Source of the DNA: Megascapheus bottae
Taxonomy: Eukaryota; Chordata; Mammalia; Rodentia; Geomyidae
Direction of reading: 5' to 3'
DNA: 64,000 nt
Assembly (NCBI GenBank): GCA_024803745.1
Contig: JANJXV010000013.1
Span: 57,375,602-57,439,601, forward strand
Position numbers and translations under genes: made by a program. The number at the start of each line of letters is the position of its first letter. Within the stretch, counting starts at the first letter, position 1. Positions 27,316 to 38,839 of the stretch are shown piece after piece. The notes below the pieces were generated by a model. That model was not told where the DNA came from and searched no databases. It worked only from the letters and a program-made list of their open reading frames with translations.

Positions 27316-27849
27316 TGGCCCCCTGCCTGGACACACCCCAGGGCCTGGAAGCCTGGGCACAGCCACTCACAGCCAGGTCTGCCAGGTCCCTAAGCCACAG
27401 TGCAGGGAGAGCAGAGCCCACAGCAAAGCTGGCCTGCAGGCCCAGGGGGAACCCAGGACCCAGGCTCACTGAGCACACCCAGCGGGACCCAGGACGCCCC
27501 TCTTCCCGCTGCCAGGACCCACAAGTCTCCCTGACCAGCGCCCACAGCCCAAGCCCAAGACGTCCAGCCTTGGAGTGCCTTCCCTGCTGAGCGTGGCTGG
27601 TGACGGCCAGAGCCCCGGCCCTGGTCCTGCAGGAGACCCGGGAATTAAACACATGAACTACGTTGCTGGACGCCAGCTCTGGGACAGAGCTCAGTCCTGC
27701 GTGGTCAACGGCCACACACGGGAGTCAGCCACACAGCACACATCACCACAAAGCCCGGGCCAAACACGACGAGGCCATTAGGAAATGTCCAACTACATCC
27801 GGAAAAAGAGAGGGAGAGGCAGAAGAGGAAGGAGGGTGCCAGGGAGGAG

Positions 27850-28110
27850 AGGAAAGGGGAAATGGGGGGGAAGGAAGGAAGAAAGAATCCAAGAACTGAG
27901 GAAGGAAAGAAGAAAGAAGGGAGGAAGCCAGGAAGGAGGGAGGGAAGGAAGGAAGGAAGGAAGGAAGGAAGGAAGGAAGGAAGGAAGGAAGGAAGGAAGG
28001 AAGGAAGGAAAGAAGGAAGGAAGGGACGAAGGGAGGAAGGGAGGAAGGAAGGAGGGAGGGAGAAAAAAGGGAGGAAGGAGGGAGGAAGGAGGGAGGAAGG
28101 GAGGGGAGAG
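27850..28110 (+). repeat. (GGAA)n microsatellite in left arm
   Basis: AAGGAAGG tetramers, purest at 27946-28010, flanked by GGGAGGAAGG variants. The counterpart in the right arm (about 35255-35510) differs in repeat number and order, the main difference between the arms. Confidence 0.92.
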
Positions 28111-29439
28111 GGGGAGGACACAGAGGAGCACGTAGGCCTCCATCCTGGCACAGCCGCCCAGGCTCTGCCTTCCTGAGGGCCAGGCGGCGCTGTTCCCACG
28201 GCCCAGGGCAGAGTCACCCAGCTGTGCCCATCTGCAGGGCTCTGGAGACATCCCTGGAGACAGCTGACCAGATGTCCACCGTCTCCAGACCCCACTCCAG
28301 CCCGTTATCTACAAGGCTTAGCAGAGCGCCTCAGGGCTTTGCTGAGGACTCTGTCTGTCTGTCTGTGTGTCGGGAAGCACACAGGCCTGGCCTCCAGCGG
28401 ATGGCACTAAGCCATCAAAGCTTGCTCTGGGAACGGGGTCAGGCCATGGGAACCAGGAAGAGCTGACCTCGTGGCCCAGGGCCGATGGTGGCTGGAGCCT
28501 GGAGGAGCAGAGGCGGCTGGGGCAGGCGCCCCTGGGCCCCCGCTCTCCGCAGGCCTCCCCAGCCTGGGCTCCATCTTGTCCCCCGGCTGGACGTGGAGCT
28601 GGTGGCCAGTCCCACGAGTGGAGGCGATCACGCCACACCACGCTCACGGCTTTTCCCCAGCTCGGGAGAGCCCTGGCCGGGGCCGCTGAAGGCCAGAAGA
28701 CGTTCAGGAGCCAACCTCCTGCTTCGTGCTCTGGAGCCCATCCTCAGGAGCTCGTCCATGGTCCAGGGGCTGCAGAGCACCTGCCATGTCCTCGTGGGGA
28801 CAAAAGCAGAGGGAGGCCGACAGAGAGGACAGGAGGGGCCTCCTGCGAAGGCCAGAGATCACATCCCGCTCAGCAGGGCCCCTCTCCGGCCCCGTGCCCA
28901 GGCGAGCCAGGCCTGGAGGAGGCTTTGCACGCTGTGTTCACCTGGGTTTCCACAGCGCCACCCCAGGCCCAGGCCCTGCACCCGCCTGGGCAGTGGGCGA
29001 GGAGAAGGGGCTCCAGCCCGGCCTCAGAGAGGAAGGCAGGCCTGGCACCCGGGCACCCCGTGTGCGGCTCCGAGGCCAGGTGCTCGGTGACACCAGCCAC
29101 CCGCCCTCAACCCAGGCACCGGCACCCACCGCCCCGGGACCCTGAGAGCCCCAGAGCCGGCCTCGCTGGCTCGCTGGCTCGCTGGCTCGCGTGAGGGCCC
29201 GGGCGGCCCGCAGAGGCCCGAGCAGGCCTGCACAATGTTACAGCAAAATGAAAGGCAGGAGAGGAAGAGACAGATGTGTGTCCTGTAAACAGTCTGATTT
29301 CCCAATGCAAACCAGATTCCAGCCAAGGCCATCAGGTAAACATCTGCATCAGAGCCCCCCGGCCCCCCACCGCCCGGGAAGCCCAGGCTCCGAGTCCCCT
29401 TCTCTGGGACCCGTCAGAGTCACCGCCCAGACATTTCGT

Positions 29440-29600
29440 AATTAGACAAAATTAGGCCTCGAATTCCTTCCCTAAATCCCAAAGATCTCTGCAATTTCAG
29501 GTCTCCTCAAAAACGAAAACATTTGGTAATGAAAGGACACAAGTGAGAACACTCGAGAATGTTCTCTCAACTGGAAAATGCCAATTAAGGAGGTGCCTCT
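29440..29600 (+). other. AT-rich non-coding block inside arm, possible regulatory element
   Basis: A sharply AT-richer island in a GC-rich arm, with homeodomain-like TAATTA near 29440 and a heat-shock-element-like run at 29546-29565 (GAACACTCGAGAATGTTC). It matches no SINE or LINE I know. Its twin lies at about 33765-33930. Confidence 0.35.
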
Positions 29601-30599
29601 GCCTGCCGCCCACCTTGGCAGCCCGGCTCGTCTTTCTGCTCTGCCTGAGACCAGATTAACTGGGCCCTGGCTCTCGGGGGCCCGCCTTGCCTCCCGGATA
29701 CAGGGATTTGGGGTCCTCTGCCCACTGGGTGCCCGGCAGCGGGGACCCCAAGGACAGTGCTCTGGGCTTGCACACTTGAAGCTCAACTTTTTTGCCTGTT
29801 TAGGAGATCTGCAACTTAAAAATGTCTGCCAGTAGACTTCTGCTTCCTTCCATCAACCTCCTTCTCATCCTGTTTTTCTTCCTTTCATGGCTTCCAAACC
29901 ACCTGAAAACTGGAGGTTAAAAAAGTTTTATTGAAACAGTAGAGAAGAGGGGCAGGCCAGGTGCACCTTGCAAGTGGCAGTGGCCTGGAAATGTGTGCAT
30001 TCACGCTTGCCCGCAGGGCACAGGCCCCGCTGCATTTTCATGGCTGTCCCCCAGCCCACACCACCTCTCCCAGTGTGCCACGACGTCGTGTGGGTCCAGC
30101 AGGATCTTCTGCCTGAATTAGCGACTGTCCTCCAGAAGCGTCCATATCTTCAGCGCAGCCCCTGAGCTATGCCCCACGTCCCAGTTGCCAGGAAGAATTC
30201 TCTGGGAAAGCCCGGAGAATTCCCAGGCAGCGCTCTAACCCTCGGCCCACCCCCTGCTGGGCCAGCGTGCCACCCCCCCCACCGCCCAGGGTGTCCACTT
30301 GGGAGGAGGTGAGAATGGCCCACCACCAATCCACACTCCTGCACCGGGTACTTGGGGACATGTGCTTGCTGAGTGATCAGAGGCCCTTTGGTGTCACCAG
30401 CCCATGGGCTATGTCCTTCCTGAGAGGCTGGGCGCCGGCACACGGATATGGCAGCTGGATCGGGCCCGGGGTGGACATCTGTCCATGCATGGAAGAGCAG
30501 CGGGAAGCCTGCATGTGGCGTGTCTGCATGCGGTGTGTGCACGCCTGTGCTGAGTGTGCAGCGCTGTGGTGTGTGTGCACACAGACCCCCCCCCCCAGT

Positions 30600-30780
30600 A
30601 CCAGAGCTACAACTAGGGGCCTGGGTGCTGTTCCTGAACTTTATTGCTTGAGGCTGGTGCTCTACCACTTGAGTCACAGCTCTGCTTCTGAATTTGGGGT
30701 GGTTATTTGGAGATTTTCATGGACCTTCTTCTCCAACCTGGCTTTGAACCTCGATCCCTAAGGTCTCCGTAGGTGGAATT
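30600..30780 (-). mobile_element. Composite SINE fragment
   Basis: GGGGCCTGGGTGCTGTTCCT, CTCTACCACTTGAGTCACAG and CTGGCTTTGAACCTCGATCC in order. Confidence 0.75.
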
Positions 30781-32394
30781 ACTGAGTGTGCCAGCAGCTC
30801 CAGGCTTTCCCCAAGTTGAAACAAACCAACCAAGGCAGCCTCCCCAAAGTCCTGACACTCACGGGTGCCCAGATGACACAAGGAGGCAGACTGTGTGCCA
30901 GCTGGAGGGTGAAAGAGGCACTGAGGCAGTGAGAGGCCACGGAGGGGAGGACAGTCGCCGGAATGGCAGGGAGGGGAGGGATAGCTCTGAGGCCTTCATC
31001 CCGTGATGAAGCAAACCTAGCCGTGCTTTCCCCCACCCTGGGGAGGGGGAGGGGGAGGCCAACATGGGGTGGCGGGGGCGGGGGGGGGAAGGCGGCCAGG
31101 TCATCACCAGCCTCTCTGATGAGCCCTGGGGACAGGACGTCTCACTCGAACACAAGGTGGCTTTCACTGCTTAAGAGACCACCACACCTTGGTGTGGTAT
31201 CTCCCGCCGGTAACCCCAGCCCTGGAGATGCCGAGATGGATCTCGAGTTCCCTACCGGCCTGGTGACTGGACCAGTCCTGGGGCAGCACCATGAGAAGTG
31301 ACCTGCAGCCATTAGTGCCGAGGATGTGCGCATGCCGTTGGTTTCACGGCTTTCAGGAGACCTGTCCCTGGAGCACAGCCCCTGCTGGCCCTGCCCCATG
31401 CATGGTACCTTCCTCTGCCCAGGGTGTCGTCTGTGCCTGGCGTGTGGGTGGCTTTTCCTTTCATCAGACGGAGAAAATGCCTTGCCCCCCTCGCAGGTGG
31501 GCGTCCCATCCGGAATGGACAAAGGCTCTTTGTGCAATCGTGTCTCCCATCCAGTACCGTGTGCCCGAGGGCCGGTGGGCACCACAGGGGGTGCTGGCTC
31601 GGGCATGGCTGGTGGAGGCCCTTCGTGGCGGTATGCCTTTCCCCTGCAGTGTGGCCTGCGGGATCGGATCAGATCCAAGCCCAGGCCATGGCCCCTCGGG
31701 CCTTCCGGATGTCCCCACGTCAGGGTGGAGCTGGGCCCGCCAGGCCTCCAGTGGCCTCGGAGAGTGCTGCGTCCTGCGTGTTCCCACCATGTAGCCTGGA
31801 CAGGCATGATCCGGTTTCTGTGCTGAGGTTTCCACAGATGGTGGTGATTCCTGGAGAGACAGGGCCAGCTCACTTGTCTCGTGTCTCTGGGGCCAGCCTC
31901 CAGTCTGTGTGCCACTGCAGATGCCCCCTGATCACGCTTATTCTTTTTAGGACTGACAGGGTCTGTGGAATCAGAATTCTAACGGAATAATCAAATTCCA
32001 CTGGGAGGGGACGCATGGTGACTGTTAATAAGGTCACTAAGTGGTGACAGGAACCAGCTGGGGATGGACGAGGAGAGGGGCAGAACAACCCCGTCCACCA
32101 AAGGCCACCACACATCGAGTGGAAGAGGTTTCTAACAAATACAACTCTAAAAATGCCAATAGTCGAAACACCTAGACTGGTGGCAGGGTCAGGCGGAAGG
32201 CTGGGCCAGGCAGGGCCGAGGCCCACGGGGAGGGCGTCTCTGGACACTGCCTGGCTTGGCCTTCCTCCTGAGGACGTCCATGAGTGCAGGGAGGCGTACG
32301 GCACAGGACGGGGATGGCCAGTGCCCCAGATCACTCTTCTACACTTGGAGACACATAGAGAAAGGTGACCCGTCCCCACGGGCTGGGAGCACAG

Positions 32395-32535
32395 CGTGGT
32401 GATCCGCCCCCCTCCAATGGGCCAGGCCCGGGAGCACAGCGTGGTGATCCACCCCCATGGGCCAGGCCCGGGAGAACGGCGTGGTGATCCATCCCCACGG
32501 GCCAGGCCCGGGAGCACAGCGTGGTGATCCGCCCC
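32395..32535. repeat. Short ~55-60 bp tandem repeat in spacer
   Basis: The block GGAGCACAGCGTGGTGATCC followed by CCCC and a GGGCCAGGCCC segment recurs about four times with small changes (starts near 32388, 32431, 32470, 32511). Confidence 0.75.
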
Positions 32536-33595
32536 CTCCTTCCCACCCTCCACAGGGCCACAGCGAAACACTTCAGCAGCCAAGTGAACACAGTGCCTGG
32601 AAAGGAGCGTGGCAGTGGCTTTCCCAGGGCTCCGACCGCCACACTCCTGGTACTTCCGCCAGGCAGAGGAGGGGGAGCAAATTCGGCCGCCATGCCTGTG
32701 ACAGCCGTGCTGCCAGCCATCAAGCTGGACAGCCACGGCCTCGCTGCCCAGCGAGGCCCAGGGAAAGACGGGAGGCAGCAGAGCAGGGCGAGCACGAGCT
32801 CCCGGGCCAGAGGCTGTGGGGAAGGAGGGCAGGGGTGAGGCTGGAGGGCTGCAGAGAGGGCATTTCCACTCAGCGGCCAGGCTGAATTTGCACCTGGAGC
32901 TCAGAGCTACATGCACGCCCGCATGACCGCTGGCGGTGGTTTTGACACTCCCTCACAGTAGCCTGTGACATGGAGGAAGAGTGGAGGGTGGGGACACATC
33001 CCCCCTGGACCGTGTCACAGAGGCACTCCCAGACTGAAAAAACTTTGAAAAGTGGAGGAATGGGGTAGGGCCCACGCCTGTCACCCCAGGCTGAGGAGAA
33101 GGGACCTGGAGGCCCACGCCAGCAAGAACACCTCCAAATTAAACATACTAACATGACAAGGGATCCCCGGAACAGCTGCCACACGCCAGGAGCTTACACC
33201 TAGGCTTAGTCCAAGACCTACAACAACAAAAATAATTACCTGAACACCCAGACAGAAAAGCCAGCCTGGCCTGTGGACTGATTTCCTGCAGAGGTCACCA
33301 CGGGTGCTCTCAGGTTGTTTATGTCAAGAGAGAAGAAAAAACAGGAGGGGGTGAAGTTACTGGAAGAAGAGGTTTCACCTGAGGAGATGATTTTATGTTT
33401 CATATCGCCATTAAAAATAAAACATAAAAACAATAGGCACACTGGAAACAGCTAAACTAGATGCACAAATGGGAAGAGAAAGGGGAGGATTTGTGGGGCG
33501 CCTTGCCAGGATACCAATCCCAGACCATGAATTTCCAAAGGGCACAGGGTGCAAGGCCGAGGCTGAGCCGGCCAGGTTCAAGGCCAGTGTCCCAG

Positions 33596-36042
33596 GTGTG
33601 CAAGCCCAGAGCACTGTCCTTGGGGTCCCCGCTGCCGGGCAGAGGGGGCAGAGGACCCCAAATCCCTGTATCCGGGAGGCAAGGCGGGCCCCCGAGAGCC
33701 AGGGCCCGGTTAATCTGGTCTCAGGCAGAGCAGAAAGACGAGCCGGGCTGCCAAGGTGGGCGGCAGGCAGAGGCACCTCCTTAATTGGCATTTTCCAGTT
33801 GAGAGAACATTCTCGAGTGTTCTCACTTGTGTCCTTTCATTACCAAATGTTTTCGTTTTTGAGGAGACCTGAAATTGCAGAGATCTTTGGGATTTAGGGA
33901 AGGAATTCGAGGCCTAATTTTGTCTAATTACGAAATGTCTGGGCGGTGACTCTGACGGGTCCCAGAGAAGGGGACTCGGAGCCTGGGCTTCCCGGGCGGT
34001 GGGGGGCCGGGGGGCTCTGATGCAGATGTTTACCTGATGGCCTTGGCTGGAATCTGGTTTGCATTGGGAAATCAGACTGTTTACAGGACACACATCTGTC
34101 TCTTCCTCTCCTGCCTTTCATTTTGCTGTAACATTGTGCAGGCCTGCTCGGGCCTCTGCGGGCCGCCCGGGCCCTCACGCGAGCCAGCGAGCCAGCGAGC
34201 CAGCGAGGCCGGCTCTGGGGCTCTCAGGGTCCCGGGGCGGTGGGTGCCGGTGCCTGGGTTGAGGGCGGGTGGCTGGTGTCACCGAGCACCTGGCCTCGGA
34301 GCCGCACACGGGGTGCCCGGGTGCCAGGCCTGCCTTCCTCTCTGAGGCCGGGCTGGAGCCCCTTCTCCTCGCCCACTGCCCAGGCGGGTGCAGGGCCTGG
34401 GCCTGGGGTGGCGCTGTGGAAACCCAGGTGAACACAGCGTGCAAAGCCTCCTCCAGGCCTGGCTCGCCTGGGCACGGGGCCGGAGAGGGGCCCTGCTGAG
34501 CGGGATGTGATCTCTGGCCTTCGCAGGAGGCCCCTCCTGTCCTCTCTGTCGGCCTCCCTCTGCTTTTGTCCCCACGAGGACATGGCAGGTGCTCTGCAGC
34601 CCCTGGATCATGGACGAGCTCCTGAGGATGGGCTCCAGAGCACGAAGCAGGAGGTTGGCTCCTGAACGTCTTCTGGCCTTCAGCGGCCCCGGCCAGGGCT
34701 CTCCCGAGCTGGGGAAAAGCCGTGAGCGTGGTGTGGCGTGATCGCCTCCACTCGTGGGACTGGCCACCAGCTCCACGTCCAGCCGGGGGACAAGATGGAG
34801 CCCAGGCTGGGGAGGCCTGCGGAGAGCGGGGGCCCAGGGGCGCCTGCCCCAGCCGCCTCTGCTCCTCCAGGCTCCAGCCACCATCGGCCCTGGGCCACGA
34901 GGTCAGCTCTTCCTGGTTCCCATGGCCTGACCCCGTTCCCAGAGCAAGCTTTGATGGCTTAGTGCCATCCGCTGGAGGCCAGGCCTGTGTGCTTCCCGAC
35001 ACACAGACAGACAGACAGAGTCCTCAGCAAAGCCCTGAGGCGCTCTGCTAAGCCTTGTAGATAACGGGCTGGAGTGGGGTCTGGAGACGGTGGACATCTG
35101 GTCAGCTGTCTCCAGGGATGTCTCCAGAGCCCTGCAGATGGGCACAGCTGGGTGACTCTGCCCTGGGCCGTGGGAACAGCGCCGCCCGGCCCTCAGGAAG
35201 GCAGAGCCTGGGCGGCTGTGCCAGGATGGAGGCCTACGTGCTCCTCTGTGTCCTCCCCCTCTCCCCTCCCTTCCTCCCTCCCTCCTTCCTCCCTTTTTTC
35301 TCCCTCCTTCCTTCCTCCCTTCCTCCCTTCGTCCCTCCCTTCCTTCCTCCCTTCCTCCCTTCCTTCCTTCCTTCCTTCCTTCCTTGCTTCCTTCCTTCCT
35401 TCCTTCCTTCCTTCCTCTTTCCTTCCCTCCCTCCTTCCTGGCTTCCTCCCTTCCTCTCTTCTTCCCTTCCTCAGTTCTTGGATTCTTTCCCCCCATTTCC
35501 CCTTTCCTCTCCTCCCTGGCACCCTCCTTCCTCTTCTGCCTCTCCCTCTCTTTTTCCGGATGTAGTTGGACATTTCCTAATGGCCTCGTCGTGTTTGGCC
35601 CGGGCTTTGTGGTGATGTGTGCTGTGTGGCTGACTCCCGTGTGTGGACGTTGACCACGCAGGACTGAGCTCCGTCCCAGAGCTGGCGTCCAGCAACGTAG
35701 TTCATGTGTTTAATTCCCGGGTCTCCTGCAGGACCAGGGCTGGGGCTCTGGCCGTCACCAGCCACGCTCAGCAGGGAAGGCTCTCCAAGGCTGGACGTCT
35801 TGGGCTTGGGGTGTGGGCGCTGGTCAGGGAGACTTGTGGGTCCTGGCAGCGGGAAGAGGGGCGTCCTGGGTCCCGCTGGGTGTGCTCAGTGAGCCTGGGT
35901 CCTGGGTTCCCCCTGGGCCTGCAGGCCAGCTTTGCTGTGGGCTCTGCTCTCCCTGCACTGTGGCTTAGGGACCTGGCAGACCTGGCTGTGAGTGGCTGTG
36001 CCCAGGCTTCCAGGCCCCGGGGTGTGTCCAGGCAGGGGGCCA
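33596..36042 (-). repeat. Right arm of large inverted repeat
   Basis: Reverse-complement partner of 27316-29775. The inner end is GTGTGCAAGC at 33596 and the outer end GGGGGCCA at 36042; beyond these points the two flanks differ completely. The pyrimidine microsatellite at 35255-35510 mirrors the GGAA tract of the left arm with altered copy number. Confidence 0.93.
35255..35510 (-). repeat. (TTCC)n microsatellite in right arm
   Basis: CCTTCCTTCC tetramers, purest at 35358-35412, interrupted by a TTGCTTCC variant absent from the left arm. Confidence 0.9.
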
Positions 36043-36751
36043 CGAAGCGGGTAAATTGGCCAGCTGAGTCCTTTATGGGGGAGTGGGGCCCCGTTCCATG
36101 ACCTCTCCAGAGGGGAGACATCCCCAGGGCCAGTGCCCGGCCCAGCCCCCCGGCACCCCTGCTCTCCAGGTCAATCGCTCAGGGTCCCAGGCCCATCGTG
36201 CTCCTTCTTTCCCCCTCTGACCCTTGTGGTCAGGGCCTGGAGTGGCTAGGAGGGGGCTCAGGTCCCTCCCTCCCCACTCTGGTAAGGCAGCCCCCCTCCC
36301 TGCAGCTGCCTCTGGCTCTGACAGGCCTCAGGCTTCTCCCTAGACACCCAGAATCGCCCTGGCAGGTGTCCGCTGTTCACTGAAGTTGCGTCATTTAATT
36401 CTGCTGTGTATTGCCTGTGGATGTACACCTCTTCTGTTCAATTTACTCCTGATCATTCCAGCTTTGCGTCTGTGTTCTGGAATCATCTAGTGATCCTGGC
36501 CGCGCTGTGTATTTTCCTTGTCTGGGTGACACTCCTGAGAAACTTGCCTGTGCAGCTGGAGGCTGGCGTCCCACCCTGCATGTCCCTCACCCCCTCCCTC
36601 CCACGGCCAGGGTCCAGTCAAAGGCCAGACATCTCTGCCCCCCTTCCTTCTGTTCTTTTCTTCTTTCTTTTTCAATAAATGTTCTGATTTAGTCGTCTCT
36701 CTTTCTTTGTATACCTTTATTATGCTAGCAGCCTTGCGTCCCATGTCCATG

Positions 36752-36755
<4 letters not shown>
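36043..36755. other. Intergenic, includes an AATAAA-bearing segment
   Basis: An open frame of 90 codons at 36406-36678 has one strongly hydrophobic stretch (LVILAALCIFLVWVTLL) and is followed by AATAAA at 36674-36679. I do not recognise it; a chance frame or a piece of an old retrocopy 3' UTR is more likely than a gene. Confidence 0.25.
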
Positions 36756-36756
<1 letters not shown>

Positions 36757-36815
<59 letters not shown>

Positions 36816-36834
36816 TGGTGTGTGTGTGTGTGTG
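36757..36834. repeat. (TG)n microsatellite
   Basis: About 38 TG dinucleotides with few interruptions (TATG, GGTG). Confidence 0.95.
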
Positions 36835-36839
36835 CTTGC

Positions 36840-38560
36840 AAGGGGACTTGAACTTGGGGCCTTGTGCCATCAGGTGCCTGTCTCACTCAAGGTCTGGCAC
36901 TAAGGAGGCGGGTGGCAGGGTGGCCCAAGTCATGGCTGGTGGTGGCTACTTCTCCTGGCTGTCCTGAGTGTCCACTGCAGTTTAGCACCCAAGCCCATGC
37001 CCCCCCCCCAGCCCCGTCCCGTGGAGCCAGGGGAGCAGGAAGCCCTGATTTGGTGCCACCCCCGGAGCCACAGGGCTGACCCTGCTGTCCCCAGGCACAA
37101 GGCAGGCTGTGCAGACCCACCGACCTGCCGCTTGCCAGGGTGGTAACAGGTGATACACTCAGCGGCTTGGCGTTCTGTTTTATTGTTTTGTGTTTCTTGG
37201 CGGTACCAGGGTTTGAACCCAAGGCCTTAGATTTGCTAAGCTCACATGTGCAGTTGCTTTCGAGGCCCACTGGCCCGGGCCAGCCGGGCACCCCATAAAA
37301 GGTGTCACTTCAGCCATGCAGAAAGCACAGTAGGAGGTCGAAGTGCAGGCTGGCTGGGCCATGGGGGAGCAGCAAGGCCTCATTCAAAAATCACACGTGC
37401 AGGAGCTATACAATGTCTGCATGACACAAAGAAAAAGGAGGGAGGGAAGGAGAGAGGGAGAGACAGATTGAGAGGGGAGGAAGGGTGGGAGTGGGGAGGG
37501 AGAGGAGGGGAGGGGAGGGGCAGAGCTCTTCCTGGGCTACACAAGGCCCTGGGTTCAATTCACAAACTTTTGCTCCCATGACACCGCGTGGCCGTGAGAC
37601 TCCAGACGTGGTTGATACGGGTCCTCAGTGCCGTGGAAGGCAGCAGCCTCGAGAGAGCTTTGGGCTGGGGACACAAGCCACGCCTGCCACCGCAGTCCTC
37701 CCGTCCCCAGCCAGGGCCCTGCCCAGGCTGTGTTGCGCTGAGGAAGCGTGGAGGCGACAGATCCAGGCTGGTAGGTATGGTGGGGCCATGGCCACCACAT
37801 GGCCCAGGCCAAGTGCAGGGGGGGGCGGGGACACAGCATGGCCCTGTCTCCCGAACTGCTTCCCTAGTGCCTGGCCCCGCCCAGTGACGCCTGGCCACCC
37901 AGCCCCTTCCCCAGGAGCTATCCCCATTTGTGGGCTCTTCACGGTCAGTTGTACAGGATGGAGAGGGCAGAGGCCGACAGGGAGAGGCGAGAAGGAGCTG
38001 CAGCCGGCCTGGAAGAGGCCAGGCCACCCCCAGCTCTGGTGTCCATGTTGCCCTAGCTGGTTGGACCCCTGAGGACCAGTCGGGTCCACTCTTGGGAGGG
38101 GACCGTGGCTCAGATGCTCGCATCTGCACCGAGAGGGTGGTGCTGTCCAGTGCCCTTGGCCACGAGGCCCACAGAAGGGCCAGGACCCCTGGTGTGGGCT
38201 CCGACCTGGGAGGCCAGGTACAGCCTGCTTCCCTGGAATGGAGTCCCGTTCACCTCACGAGACCCGCCAGGGTCGCCCGGGCCCCTGGGCGAGTGGGCAG
38301 CTTTCCTGGAGGCCGGTCACCTGTGAGGCTCGGGGCTGAAGGCCGCCGACTCAGGCAGGCCTGGAGCTCTGCCTGGGCGACCGTGGACTCTGTCCAGTGA
38401 GCGGGGACACATGGGCCCGGGAGGCCTGGTATGCCCAGAGTGACCCCCAGAAAACACCTGGGAACCCCACTTCCCATGGACATGGTCTCAAGCCCCCAGC
38501 TCTGACACCGGGGCGTGCGGCCAATGCCTGGGACACCTCAGCAGTGGCAGAAGCCGGGGG
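36840..38560. other. Intergenic, ID-type fragments, no gene
   Basis: Short SINE scraps at 36840-36880 and 37190-37260 (GGTACCAGGGTTTGAACCCA) and a GGGAGG purine run at 37436-37520. The remainder is GC-rich with no recognised gene. Confidence 0.45.
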
Positions 38561-38564
38561 AGTT

Positions 38565-38830
38565 GTGAGTGAGCATGTGAGTGTGAGAGAGCGTGTGTGA
38601 GTGTGTGAGTGTGCGTGTGAGTGTGTGAGAATGTGTGTGTGAGTGTGTGAGAGTGTGTGAGTGTGCGTGTGAGTGTGAGCATGTGAGAATGTGTATGTGC
38701 ATGTGAGTGTGTGCATGTGTGTGTGAGCGTGTGAGTGTGTGTGAGAATGTGTGTGCGTATGAGTGTGTGCATGTGTGAGTGTGAGCGTGTGAGAGTGTGG
38801 GGACGGTGAGTGTGAGTGCCTGTGTGCACA
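38565..38830. repeat. GTGTGA-type degenerate (TG)n array
   Basis: GTGAGTGTGTGAGTGTGCGT words with irregular spacing of 8-16 bp. Minus-strand frames read His/Thr-rich peptides as a by-product. Confidence 0.9.
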
Positions 38831-38839
38831 CACACGTGC

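Larger units (their letters stand above)
27316..29775 (+). repeat. Left arm of large inverted repeat
   Basis: This ~2.46 kb stretch is the reverse complement of 33596-36042. Matching positions sum to about 63358-63371 along the whole length, so apart from the GGAA tract there are very few gaps. Differences I saw are single bases, for example at about 27708 and 28758, and a 2-bp indel near 29728. The outer match ends at TGGCC (27316) and the inner one at GCTTGCACAC (29775). The arm contains no known gene; the 275- and 201-codon frames are mirrored in the other arm simply because the DNA is. Confidence 0.93.
29776..33595. other. Spacer of the inverted repeat
   Basis: About 3.8 kb between the arms. 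It holds a decayed composite SINE (30600-30780), a G-run at 31077-31088, four near-repeats of GATCCRCCCCC...GGGCCAGGCCCGGGAG around 32395-32535, and a half-SINE at about 33060-33210. ORFs of 100-350 codons overlap on both strands and carry no recognised domain. No gene could be supported. Confidence 0.5.

Noticed and set aside
21280..28110. Interstitial telomere repeat
   Set aside because: No TTAGGG or CCCTAA runs were found here or elsewhere in the window.
28367..29194. 275-codon frame present in both arms of the inverted repeat, taken as a duplicated gene
   Set aside because: Conservation is explained by the identical DNA of the arms. Several other frames on both strands are conserved equally, and no domain is recognisable.
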